Of a stretch of 64,000 nt of DNA, positions 1 through 12,490 are shown piece by piece. The position numbers and the translations under genes were made by a program. The stretch is from NCBI GenBank assembly GCA_963585895.1, contig OY757913.1, forward strand, positions 109,429,732 to 109,493,731, in the 5' to 3' direction. This DNA comes from Sepioteuthis lessoniana. Taxonomy: Eukaryota; Mollusca; Cephalopoda; Myopsida; Loliginidae. The notes under the pieces are model-generated. The model made no database searches, was not told the origin of the DNA, and saw nothing but the letters and a program-made list of their open reading frames with translations. Positions within the stretch are counted from its first letter, which is position 1. Every line of letters starts with the position of its first letter.

Positions 1-160
1 GGGTTCGAGTCTCGGCTCGTTCCCGACCTTCCCCTCCCCTTTATCCCCACTTTAATCGGCCTTCGGGCTTTTGACCTTGTGTCAAGCCTTGTCTGGTGGG
101 AGACATTGGCAAATAGTATCTTAATTTTAAAGACGATTGTTGTTGTTTTAGGCTCTTCCA
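1..160 (+). repeat. tRNA-like SINE fragment at window edge
   Basis: The window opens in a tRNA B-box-like motif (GGGTTCGAGTCTC) followed by a GC-richer body that fades by about 160. The head is cut off by the window edge. Bases 161-381 hold nothing recognisable. Confidence 0.45.
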
Positions 161-381
161 TACGAGAGTGGACCAATAAGTCTGTAGTCTAACATTTAAT
201 TTTGATCGGAAGTTTTCGCTTTATAATTTCCAATTCGTGTAATTGATATTCAACACTGAATTGAAAATATTTGTAAAAACGAGATTATGTTGAAAAAACG
301 ATTGGACAACAAATTGATGTATCTATGCATATGTTTTTGAAAACAAATGCAACATGTCAATCAGTGGCAAAACTGGTTATT

Positions 382-393
382 ATGATTATTCGT
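382..393 (+). repeat. Target site duplication, left copy (LINE copy 1)
   Basis: ATGATTATTCGT here is repeated exactly at 2152-2163, immediately after the (ATG)n tail of the LINE. This marks a precise insertion of 394-2151. Confidence 0.8.
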
Positions 394-2151
394 ACAAAAT
401 CAGATAGATAAGATTAGAGACTCGGTGGAAGATAGGCAATCCAGGATAGCCTGGCAAACAATAAACGAAGTAAATGGAAGAAAGAGCACAGCCAAAGCAA
501 AATTGAAAGCTGCAAGCCAACAAGAAAGAATAAAACTGTGGGAACAGCATTTCAAAAATCTACTAGGAAACCCACCGGAAATAACGGATGAACCGATCAC
601 CAGAATTATTAGTAAACAATTAGACGTAAAACTAGGTCCTTTCACCAAAGAAGAACTCGACACGGTTCTCAGAAGAATTAAAAATAGGAAAGCGGCGGGG
701 CTAGACAAGATCCCCCCAGAAGTGTGGAAGACGAGACAATTCGACGATATACTGCTCCGGCAATGCAACGCAGTCTATAGTCAAAATAGGATAGAACGAT
801 GGACGAAGGGATGCATCCTTCCATTCCCTAAAAAAGGCGACCTCGGACTAGCCAAGAACTACCGAGGGATAACACTTACATCCATAGCAGCCAAAATCTA
901 CAATGCCCTACTACGAAACCGCATAGAACCCAAAATGGAAAGCATCCTTAGGAAAAACCAAAATGGCTTCCGGAGAAATAGATCCACAACCTCACAAATA
1001 CTGACCATCCGTAGAATCCTGGAAGGCGTTCGGGCAAAAAACTTACAGGCGACATTACTATTTGTCGACTTTACCAAGGCCTTCGATTCCATACACAGAG
1101 GGAAGATGGAGCAAATCCTACTAGCTTACGGCCTACCAAAAGAAACCGTAGCAGCGATAATGATTCTCTACAGAAACACCAAAGTAAAAGTACGTTCACC
1201 AGATGGAGACACGGAATACTTCGACATTGTTGCAGGAGTACTACAAGGAGACACACTAGCCCCGTACCTCTTTATCATCTGTCTAGACTATGTGCTTAGG
1301 ACTTCGATCGACAAAATCAGAGAAAATGGCTTTGAGCTGACTAAGAGAAGAAGCAAAAGGTACCCCGCAAAAACAATCACGGACGCCGACTACGCTGATG
1401 ACTTGGCGTTACTAGCGAATACGCCTAATCAAGCAGAGACACTACTACATAGTCTGGAACGAGCTGCAGCTGGCATTGGCCTACATGTCAATGCAAACAA
1501 AACCGAATATATGTGTTACAACCAAACAGGCAACATTGCCACACTAGACGGAGCCTCTCTGAAACTAGTCGACAAATTCACCTACCTAGGAAGCAGCGTC
1601 TCATCAACCGAGAAGGACATCGACACACGACTGACGAAGGCATGGACAGCTATCGATAGGCTCTCGATCATATGGAAGTCGGACCTAACAGATAAAATGA
1701 AACGCAGTTTCTTCCAGGCAGCGGTTGTGTCGATACTGCTATATGGATGCACCACATGGACGCTTACGAAGCGGCTGGAGAGGAGGCTGGACGGAAATTG
1801 CACAAGAATGTTGAGAGCAGTATTAAACAAGTCCTGGCGACAACACCCCACGAGACTCCAACTATACGGACACTTGCCCCCCATCACAAAAACTATACAA
1901 GTTCGACGAACCAGACACGCGGGACACTGCTGGAGAAGCAAGGACGAGCTCATAAGCGATGTACTCCTGTGGACCCCCACTCATGGATGTGCAAGTGTGG
2001 GACGACCAGCACGAACTTACATACAGCAGCTATGTGAGGACACGGGTTGTAATCCTGAAGACCTGCCGGAGGCGATGAGTGATAGGGAGAAATGGCGAGA
2101 GACGGTCTGGGATATCCGCGCAGGCGGCGCGACATGATGATGATGATGATG
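394..2151 (+). mobile_element. Non-LTR (LINE) retrotransposon copy 1, 5'-truncated, with open RT frame
   Basis: The insertion is bounded by a 12-bp target site duplication. An open frame (425-2137, 570 codons) carries reverse transcriptase signatures in order: FRRNRSTTSQIL, FVDFTKAFDS, GVLQGDTLAPYLF, the catalytic YADD at about residue 323, and YLGSSV. A conserved C-terminal tail follows (AGHCWRSKDEL, GRPARTYIQQL). The endonuclease domain is absent, as expected from 5' truncation during target-primed reverse transcription. The 3' end is a short (ATG)n microsatellite instead of poly(A), a habit known from RTE-like clades; the exact clade is not assigned. An intact frame and clean duplication suggest a young copy. 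It lies upstream of the first visible exon of the unidentified gene. Confidence 0.9.
425..2137 (+). CDS. LINE reverse transcriptase, N-terminally truncated
   Basis: This frame runs from just inside the insertion to a stop 14 bases before the element's end. It copies element RNA into DNA at a nicked target; FVDFTKAFDS supplies motif A and YADD motif C of the polymerase. The first ATG is only the first methionine of a truncated frame and not a native start. It is 5' shorter than copy 2 (47178-49192), which retains about 75 further residues. Without the endonuclease it should not mobilise on its own. Confidence 0.85.
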   Translation: MEDRQSRIAWQTINEVNGRKSTAKAKLKAASQQERIKLWEQHFKNLLGNPPEITDEPITRIISKQLDVKLGPFTKEELDTVLRRIKNRKAAGLDKIPPEVWKTRQFDDILLRQCNAVYSQNRIERWTKGCILPFPKKGDLGLAKNYRGITLTSIAAKIYNALLRNRIEPKMESILRKNQNGFRRNRSTTSQILTIRRILEGVRAKNLQATLLFVDFTKAFDSIHRGKMEQILLAYGLPKETVAAIMILYRNTKVKVRSPDGDTEYFDIVAGVLQGDTLAPYLFIICLDYVLRTSIDKIRENGFELTKRRSKRYPAKTITDADYADDLALLANTPNQAETLLHSLERAAAGIGLHVNANKTEYMCYNQTGNIATLDGASLKLVDKFTYLGSSVSSTEKDIDTRLTKAWTAIDRLSIIWKSDLTDKMKRSFFQAAVVSILLYGCTTWTLTKRLERRLDGNCTRMLRAVLNKSWRQHPTRLQLYGHLPPITKTIQVRRTRHAGHCWRSKDELISDVLLWTPTHGCASVGRPARTYIQQLCEDTGCNPEDLPEAMSDREKWRETVWDIRAGGAT

Positions 2152-2163
2152 ATGATTATTCGT
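2152..2163 (+). repeat. Target site duplication, right copy (LINE copy 1)
   Basis: Exact repeat of 382-393. It begins with ATG, so it merges with the (ATG)n tail. Confidence 0.8.
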
Positions 2164-2329
2164 TGCGATTTTTTCACACCAGCGTTAGCGTTTGAATAAC
2201 AAGTTTCCTCAAGTCTCCAGGACTCTCCACAGTATTCTGGCCGATCTTAACAATGCAGTAGTTTGAATGGTCTCTGCTCGTCCCCCAATTCCCAACACCT
2301 CTAGCCCCTTGACCAAGCCTTTGGGGATC

Positions 2330-2330
<1 letters not shown>

Positions 2331-2368
<38 letters not shown>

Positions 2369-2369
2369 T
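2331..2369. repeat. (ATT)n microsatellite
   Basis: Thirteen uninterrupted ATT units. The surrounding 2170-2560 shows nothing else. Confidence 0.95.
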
Positions 2370-2564
2370 GTATAATGTCTTTATTGTAAAGAATAACCAG
2401 CTCTTTAAATCTAGAAATTTCGTTTTTTTTATTAAGAATAAATTCGTTATAACACTCCGAGACAATGTTCAGATTTGGTAATAATGACGACTTAAGAGTT
2501 ATAATACTAACAGTCAGTCGCTTTCATTCGTGTTAAAAAAAAAGGTGTGTTCATTTTGTTTCAG

Positions 2565-2710
2565 CCCCATGCGCCATACCCAGGCTACCGTAGTCGACAG
2601 ACGGCTTTGGGTTTGTGTGATCCAGCCGAAGACCTTAAGCTAGACACATATATCCTTCCAAAGGTTTCAGTTAAAACAATGAAGAAAATTCAAGACAACT
2701 ACAAAAAGAC
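2565..2710 (+). CDS. Unidentified gene, internal exon
   Basis: Acceptor TTTTGTTTCAG, donor AC|GTAAGT. 48 codons plus two bases. The other two frames hit stops, which supports real coding. Confidence 0.75.
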
Positions 2711-3650
2711 GTAAGTAGTTATTTAGATATACAGATCTAACTTAAATGATTAAAAACTTGTCTACGACGTGGATGCTTAACAAGTCAAAGAAGGAAAATG
2801 AAAATAAAAAAGAATACACACACACACACACACGCACGCACACACACACAGCACACGGTATTTCAACTATAAAATAAAACAAGGCCAAATCGCTACAAGT
2901 CTGAAGTCGGTCGTGTAGATACAAGTTCATCTGAAAATCGGATATGTGAAACTCAAATAAGCGATTTTATCATGTTTTATTTTATTGTTGAAATATATAT
3001 TTCATGTATAAAAACAAGTATACAATTTATTAAAGAAAGAAACGTTTCGAAAACTCCACATAGAAATAGGCACAAACCAATATTGTTTGATGGTTATACG
3101 GACTGGCGCGTTAGTGCTGACGTAGATCGGCAACTCGCTTTTCCAACGGAAATAACATCAACTCGCCAGCGACCAGATCTCGTCATTTGGTCAGTTAATT
3201 CAAAGAAAGTTATCATTGCTGAATTAAAGATCTCTTTTGAGGTCAACATCGACGGGGCGCATCAGCGTAAATTGAAAAAGTACGAAGACCTGCGGGAGCA
3301 GTGTGTTAAGAATGGCTGATCAACAGACATATTTCCTCTTGAGATTGGATGTCAAGGTTTTATTTCGAACTCAACCTCTACATTTTTAACCAAACTTGGA
3401 CTTTCAACAGCAGAGAAGAGGGAATATATATATAAAAAAAAGAAGATCCAAAACAAGACTGTAACTGCATATGAGTGGATATGGCATTCGTACAGAGCAA
3501 ACGCCATCCAATAAATATAGTGAGATACTGCTGAGGCGCCCTGGGTTAGTGGTAATAATACTTCGGCCCCGAAACCATGCCTGAACCCAGGGTCATCATC
3601 TGATGAAGACTTTATTGGAAGCAAAACTGCTGCTTATGCGGCAGTTTTTG

Positions 3651-3681
<31 letters not shown>

Positions 3682-3688
3682 GATTAAA

Positions 3689-3725
<37 letters not shown>

Positions 3726-6700
3726 ATTATGATTAAAATTTGAGACTAAAAACGTTCTGTAAACGAAAATGCAATATCAGAATATTTATCAAGTATAAAA
3801 CAGGATAAAACTCATATTATCCATCTTTGAGTGAACTAGTATTCCATATTTCTTAATCCATTTTAATCCTATTTTATATTGTTGTGTCCTTAAAAGGGAT
3901 ACAGTCAGACAAGGTTGTACTAGAGGGGAAAGGAACAGTCAACACGTTCGTAGATTAAAGAAAGAGGGTTTTATTGCCAGAGATATACGATAAGACAGAC
4001 AAGGAATCGTGAGGAACGCTAATAATCCCAGAAGCAAAGATAGGTATAATGCCATGCTTTCTGTATATATAGTTACTCCACATGACTTTGAGGGGGTGTG
4101 GGATATTCCATTACAACACACACACACGCACACACACACGCACACACACACACACACACATATATATATAAAGAGAGAGAAGGAGAGGGCAGAGTCTTGG
4201 TAGTGACAAGCCCTTCTTCTGGCAATGCAACGTACATCCCGATCAACTTGAGCAGCTGGTGACCAAACACTCTATGCCATTGCAAGTGAGAATCTCCATG
4301 CGAGAGATTGATTTTACCTTGACAGTGCTGTAGGGATACAATAAGAATTATTACCCTTTGGAACTGGCAAGCTCCTCAGGGTATCAGATGTCATAATGTA
4401 GGGTGTCAAACGACAGCCACAAAAACCCCTTCTCTACCTCCTTTCGCTTCGATTGTTTGAACACTAAAAACGTTGTCCAACCCTACCAGCGACCGGTAAA
4501 ACCACAAGGTTATCTTTTACTTACCCTTATCAAGTAAGCTTTTGTTATTTTGTACCCCTTCTACATACTGCTTGTTAAGGGGACAATATGCATATATACC
4601 TGGCTGTTGGGACATGTTTGTGTATCCTTTTTTTAACACCATTCATCATCATCATGACGTGCGGCTAGCACGGATATCCCTGACCCTCTCTCTCCATGTC
4701 TCCCTATCATTCATCGCCTTCGGCAGGTCTTCGTGGTTACATCCCGTATCATCACATAGCTGCTGTATGAATGTTCGAGCTGGTCGTCCTGCTTTTGATT
4801 GGCCATATGCGGGGGTCCACAGGAGCACATCACTTACGATCTCGTCTTTGCTTCTCCAGCAGTGGTAATTTACTAAGCTTTTTGCTTAGATGTGGCACAA
4901 GGACATATGAAAGGGGCACCCAATGAGACTCGAACTCACTCGTGTAGGTTTGCTAGTCCAGCTTCTCCAGCAGTGTCCGGCATGTCTGGTTCGTCTAGCT
5001 TGTATAGTTTTCATGATAGGTGGTAGGTGGCCGTACAGTTGGCGCCGTGTGGGGTGTTGCTGCCAGGACCTGTTCAATATTGCTCGCAACATTCTTGTAT
5101 AATTGCCGTCGACCTTCTTCTCCAACCGTTTAGTCAGCGTCCAAGTAGTGCATCCATACAGCAGTATTGACACGACCGCTGCCTGGAAGAAACTGCGTTT
5201 CATTTGATCGGTCAGGTTTGATTTCCATTAGTATGTATAAATAAAATTTTAAATTTTCTTGCATGTATAATTTCGTTTGTTTCGTCCTTCCTTCCGTTGT
5301 GTTTCATATTAGTATATCACAGATATACTTACCCTAATATTGGTCCCTGGTGTCTAGGTACTAGACTAAATATCTTCCCTGTTACTAAATGTATCAATAT
5401 GTAAAATACAAAGACAAAGATATATGTAGAATGTGTAGATTATGTGTTTTAAAAAAATGCTGTCATCTAAACATTAAATAACAAGCCTCTGAAATAGGTG
5501 GATCAGTTCACATACCTTGGTAGATATATCCCATCAACAGTAAATGATGTCACTCTACATATAGGAAAAGCATGGACTGTTATGGAGAGGTTATCGATCT
5601 TATGGAAAGCTGATCCATCTGATAAAATAAAATTGGCAGTATGTATTTACCCACCCCTCCATACGATCAGGATGTGACACAAGGTTATTTTTTGAGTGGA
5701 GTTTAACAGGTTTGAATTCAATTTTTTTCTTCTCTTTGACCTGTTGCTATACCAAGGTTAAAGAGCTCAACCTGTCCCACTATTTACTCATAGCTGAAGG
5801 AAGAATACTTGGTGAGAGAGAGAGAGAGAGCCAAGGGAACCCATGCTACCATCGTCATCATCATCAACTTGATGATGATTATAAGAAAATATTCTCCAAT
5901 TGCTACTCAATGGAAACGTTCTTTGATCATGACCATTTGCTTCCTTTATTTTTTGTTTTCTGTGGAAATGTTTTAGTTTTTGGAAGATACTAGACTACTT
6001 GTGAATCCATTCTATTTCTGTTGCAATGATCCATAATGATAATGATACACCGGATTAGGAAATGGTAAAGGATTTTTATTAGTATTTCATAATTATCTTG
6101 GATATATCGAGGAACACAATGCCCAACCCGCAAAAATTATTCAATTGAAAAGTGAACTGGAAATTGCTTTATCCTCTTAATCAGAACATTTTAAGTGTAT
6201 ATATTTACATACCCCTCCATATGAGCAAGATGCAACATAAAGTGAATTTTCAAGTGGAGTTTAACAGGTTTGAATTCAGAGTTTTCCTTCTCCTTGACCA
6301 GTTACCATACCAAGGTTTAAAAGCTTAGTCTACCCTAGTATTTACCAATAGTTGGAAGAATAATAATAATTGAATTCATACTTTTCTCAAGGGTATTAAC
6401 GCTATGTGAAATGCAAACAGTCTCATCCAGGAATTGAATTCAGGTCGCTGTGTCCATTTCCTAAAACAGTATCCATACACAACAAACGCCTCCACATTTT
6501 AAGTGTATTGTCCTAATAAAAATATCGCTAAGATGTGCTGTTTATGGTGATTTACGGTTGCATGTACACAAATATAAGAATTTTGTAATACATGAATGAC
6601 AGCATTCATAATGTCTGCTTTGACCCTTGTCTCGGAACTAACTTGCTTTAGAAATAACATTTAATCAAACAAGAATTACTGTCACAGTCCTTTGTTGAGT

Positions 6701-9700
6701 ATATCTGGTAGCAAACATTTAAAACATCTATGTAACTATATATTGACCAGGAAAAAGAAAGTTTTTTGCACTTTCTTCTTTTTTTTTTTTTTTTAAAGTT
6801 ATGGCAACTGCTAACGTTGTCTGGTATTTTCAAAAATAGTTCTGAATGAAGAGCAAATAATCGACAATCGAGTGTGTCCAGTAAGTAACACACTAGACAT
6901 CTCATTGTAACAATATTCTGGTGAGAAAAAAAGGAAGTTGGGGGGGTGCTCTTATTTTCCTTTTTTCAGTTATAGCAATTGTTAATGCAGTCTGGATCAG
7001 TCAAAAAATATTTCCGAAAGAAAAGCAAATAATTGACACTCATATAGGTATTTCATGGACTTATAGATTGTATATAAATGAGATTTTTCTAAATGTAATT
7101 TCGTCTTTTAAAAATTTTTGAGAATCATAGTTAAAATATATCATGGCCTAGTCGGCTGGGGCTGTAGAATACACCGACTGCATCTCGGCAGAGGGATAAG
7201 ACAGCTCCCCACCCCATCAAGTGTCCTAGATATGACACTAAAAAATCTAATAGTGAGATTCCAGTAGTGCTGGAGCTTTGGAGAATGCGAAGTACCCCCT
7301 ATTGCCACTACTCCCAAGTTCACTCTGACCTGGAGTGGTAGCATCTGTTAGAGTCCTATTTATGGGTGAAATAGAACTAAACAGTGTACTTATGCTCAAC
7401 TGAATTGTTTGAAATAGAATTGTTTTTGACATTTCAACTGTGTACTTATGCCAAACTGAATCGTTTGAAATAGAACTGTTTATTTGTATAAAAATGGATT
7501 TGGCATTAAATAAACTACAATGGTCGTTATGCCATAAAACCTAACCAAACCAAACTAAAACATATCTTAAAGTAATTTTTTGTTAAGTTTTTTATAAAGA
7601 AAAATAATCTGGTATTTTTTCAGATATGTTTTCCACTTTAACATTTGTTTGCATTATTCTTTCAGAAAAAAATCAATTGAGAAACGATGTCCTCCCAAAT
7701 CTTCCAGTACACGATCGTCAACATTTCCTGTGGTCAGTCTTGAAGGTCAGAATTTGACCAAACGTCAGCTGACCTTTAGTGATGTCCCATTGTTGAGGTG
7801 AGACTTACTAAGCTATTAAATCATGACCTTTGACCAACAGCAGCAGTTGTACAAACTTGGATAAAAGGCTGAAAAGTTGGTCATGACTTACCTTATTTAC
7901 TTTAATACAAAGTGATCTCAAATATAATTCGACTCCCACACTTTTTGTAGATCACCTGAAATGGCAGAGCAGTAAGATACAAAATCTAACGTAAAGTTGG
8001 GTGGGTTTTGATCCAAGCTTAAAGTGTCCTACATGTCTAGCCATACTGAAGAGTTGTGATACAACAAAACCGTCTGTCATCTGATGGTGAGGTTGCTGGA
8101 ACTTAGGGGAATGCGGAGCACCTCTTCATTGCCATCACTTCCAGTTCCACTCTGGAGTGGTAGCACCTGATAGAGTCCTATCTATGGGTTGAATAGAACT
8201 AAACTGTGTACTTATGCAAAACTGAATTATTTTAAATCAAACTGGTTTGATATTTAAACTGCCTACTCATGCTAAACCGAACTGCTGGAAATAGAACTGT
8301 TTTTGACATTGAAACTGTACTTACATTAAACTGAATTGTTTCAAATAGAACAGTTTTAACATTTAACTGAGTGTGGACAAAAACTATACTTATACTAAAC
8401 TGAATTGGCTGAATTAGAACTATTTGAATAAACAGAATAACTTGAAATAGAAATGTTTTTTGACAATTAGACTGTGTACTCAAGCTAAACTGATTTGTTT
8501 CAAATAGAACTGATTATTTGTATAAAAATGGACTTGGCATTAAATAACCTACAAAGGTTGATATACCATTAAACCCAAACAACCACCCACACTTTTTATA
8601 AATAAAAAATCAGTAATTTATTTTACCCTCTTATATAATACAATCTCTAGGTACTGCTATTTTTTTTCTAAGAAAATAATGTTGATATTATTGGAAATTT
8701 TTTAACTTATTTTATAAAAACTGAAGTCACTGGTTTGTTTGTTTGTTGTTATTTAATGATCTTAACTGGCCCTGAGGTTGTTTACAGCACCTGCTGTTCC
8801 TGCATAGTAACCCATCCCAGAACTGAACAGACTCATTGTTGCTGAAAACTAAGTCAGTGATTTGTTGTCTATTTGTCAGTCATGGAACAAGCAGAGAGTA
8901 ATATATCCATAATGCTTTTTTCTGAAAGCAAAAAGAAAGATGGTTGTTTGATTGGCTTTGGCAAGTGATTATATGGTTTCAGTTGACTAATAATAATAAT
9001 CATTTGCAAAAAGAAAAAATTATGGCTCCAAATTATATGTTTTCAAGTATTTATTTAATTCTAACACATTCTTGGTCAAGCCAAGAACTTTTCAACAGCC
9101 ATGGTAAAAGCTAGTGTCATCTTATGTATGCAGCCCAGTCAACAAGGGCAATAAAATATGCTAACTACATCTCTGCAGAGGGGTAAGACCCCCACCCCAC
9201 CTCCAACGAGTGTCCTGATTATGACATTTAACAATCTGATAGTGAGGCTCCAGTAATGCTGGAGCTTTGGGGAATACAGATTACACCTTCATTGCCATCA
9301 CTCTGAGGTCCACTCTGTCTTGGAGTGGTAACACCTAAAAGGGTCCTGTCTATGGGTCAAATAGAACTGTTTGACAACTGAGTACAAACAAATGACTTAT
9401 GCTTAACTGAATAGTTTGAAATAAAACTGTTTGATCGTTTAACTGTGTGTAAACAAATAACTGATGTGCAATTGAGTTGTTAGTGATACATAGCAATACT
9501 TGGAACTATTTAACTTTGTTGACTTATGTTTACAAGACATATATATCTAATATATATGTATAAACCAGATTTGGCATTAAATAACCTACAATGTTTGGCA
9601 TGCCATAAAACCAAACCAAACCAATCTTATGTAAGAGAAAAAGTTATCAAAGATTATCCTACATTGGAAGCATGTCATAATCGTGAGTCGACAAATACAT

Positions 9701-12448
9701 GAGTTATTTGGCACATATTTAAAGTCAATTGTATACAAAATTAACCAGTAAATGTATAAGCTGGTTGGTTGGTGGGTTGGTTTTGTGGCATGTCAACCCT
9801 TGTTGGGATATTTAATGCCAAAGTTAGTCTTTTTTCAAGCAATTATATGCTTTCAAGTAACAAATGATATTCATTTGTAAACAAGCATAGCTTCAAGTAA
9901 CTATTCTTGATGCAAATAATTTATACACAATTATAAGATTTCAAGTAACTATTCCTATTTAATTGTTTGCACACAGTTTTATGCTTTCAAGTATTTCTAT
10001 CTATTACAAATGATTTTGATGGAATTCTAGAAGTGTTACCACACCAGATGAAAGTGGATCTGGGAGTAATGGCAATGAAAGGGTACTACATATCTCCAGA
10101 ACTAGAGCCTCAGTGATGGATGGAGTTTAGTTTGGTTTGGTTTGGTTATGTTTTATGGCATATCAACCCTTGTGGGTTATTTCATGCCAAATCCTATATA
10201 TATAATTTGTAAGCAAACAGTTTAAAGATAAAATTATTTTTGAATTTTTGAATGAGCCAGAGCTCATTTGTCTGCACACAAATAAATGGCTTCAAGTATT
10301 GCTATTTAACACAAATAATTCTATTTGCACACAGCAAAACCATTTAACTGTGAGCAAATAGAATAATTAGTGTTAGATAGCAATACTTGAAATTATTTAA
10401 AATTCTAACACTAATAATTATTTGTTTGCACAGTTAAATGGTCTCAACTATTGATATTCAACACAAATAATACTATTTGATATTGATCCCTAGGAAAAGA
10501 TTGAGTACTTCCATTTGATCCATAGATCGAACCCTAACAGGTACTACCAGCCCGACTAAGAGTGGACCTGGGATTGATAGCAATGAAGGGGTACTTCACA
10601 TTCCTCAAAGCTCCAGAACAGGAACCTCACCATCAGGTGCAATTATACAGTTTAGTGTCATACCCAGGACTTGTAAAAGAAATGAAGAAAAAGGAGAAAA
10701 AACAAAGATGTTCTGCCTTCCAACTCTCCCAGCCAACATCCCATTCTTAGTGTCTTTATCTCTCACCTTAGACTTTCCCTTCTGTATTTCTCCTGATCAC
10801 TTCACAAAATGTTCAGTTTCTATACAAGTTTTGAAAAAAAATGTCATTCATTTTTTTCTGAACAGCTTGTCCCACTTCAAATAGTTTTGTTGAATTTTAA
10901 ATTTAAATTCAAGCTAGAATTAAAATTTGATTTGGTACAAGTGAAATAGCACAGTCCCACTTGTTAAAAAATATGTTTACAAAAACTTTTAAATTTTAAA
11001 TTTAAATTCAAGCTAGAATTAAAATTTCATTTGGTACAAGTGAAATAGCACAGTCCCACTTGTTAAAAAATATGTTTCCAAAAACTTTCGCTTGTTTTGC
11101 ATTCAGAAGAACATCCTCTACTCAAGGGATTTGTCAAATTTGAAATTCATTTTTTATAGAATTAAACATGGGTTCCTATCTACTATGTAAATACAATGGC
11201 AAACTGGTCTCTGACTTTCTGCCCTGTCCATTAGTTCTCTTTAGGGATTTTAACTCCACACCCCTCCAATGTAAGTGAATATTATTGAATTTTGACAACT
11301 AACGCATAAATTCCAATTTTAGTTTCGAATTTTTATGGAGTGTGAAAAAAATAAAAAAGCAACTAATTTATCATTGCGAAGGGAATTCTCATAGAATAGT
11401 AGCTAATGTGCTGAACTGCAACATCATAGTGAGTTCAATCTCCAGTCACGCTACTACATTCACTTTCAGACTAATACCCTTAGGAAAGGTATGGATTGAA
11501 TAGTACCACTACTGTTCTTATAGAAAAATGGCTTTGGTAGTAAATAACCCATGAAGGTTGTTATTTGTATAAATTCATTGTTAACAGAATTAGAACAATC
11601 TACTTTTGTTGATTAAATAAAAGGTGTGGTTCAAAGTTCTGAGTGGGCTCCTGAGTTCGACATGAAACACCAGAAGAAGGCTGAAGGATGCATCGGCCAA
11701 AACGTTGTGATATAACACATGATGAAGACAATAGTCCAAATATTCTAAGTGATAAAAACCACAACAGTTGATTTGCCATCAAAGAAACCAAACTTAATTT
11801 ATTATTTCATTTGAAAACCAGCAACAAACACATTAGTTCAACCTGTATATATTTTTTAAAAAAGATTGACCAAGGGAGACTACACTATAAATAGCATTTA
11901 ACACTTATCTCCCTTAAGAGCGACTGATCTCAAAAGAAAAATAAATATATAAATTATATATGATCAGTCCTTTTTATAGCCTTTATAAACACTACTTAGT
12001 AGAAGAAGGCTTATCAAAGTGGTCCATACATGTAGATCCCTAAGGGGCCAATAAAACATTAGGTATCCACAGAGGAGGAATTTACTTATTTGCATAAATA
12101 AATAGCTACAGCTGTTATTTTAGTCTTCCAATAGGAGTCCACATGGCATAATGGATAACGTGCTGAATTGCAGGCTTGAAGTACAAGAGTTCAAACTCCA
12201 GTCATGCTATTATGGTCACTTTCAGACTAATAGCTTTGGGAAAGATATGGACCCTCTTATCCCTCCAGCAATGGGTTCAATAGTACCACTGCTATTCTTC
12301 CATAAGAATAGCTTTGGCATTAAATAACACACAAAGGTTGATATGCCATTAAACAAAGAAACCAACATTAGCATTCCAGGCTTAGTAAATGATTTACTCT
12401 TAATGTCCATTGCTTAGAAGAGTATGTAATTTTTAATATTTCTAGGAT

Positions 12449-12490
<42 letters not shown>

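Larger units (their letters stand above)
4430..5390 (+). repeat. Old interspersed repeat, split by a LINE
   Basis: Bases 4430-4627 and 5224-5390 match, with divergence, the uninterrupted stretch 57230-57600 (shared pieces include CTTATCAAGYAAGC, CTATTTTGTACCC-like and ATATCACAGATATAC). LINE copy 3 sits between the halves. Class unknown. Confidence 0.55.

Noticed and set aside
12137..12210. Possible functional tRNA gene
   Set aside because: A- and B-box-like words are present but no full cloverleaf with paired acceptor stem; it continues into a SINE body.
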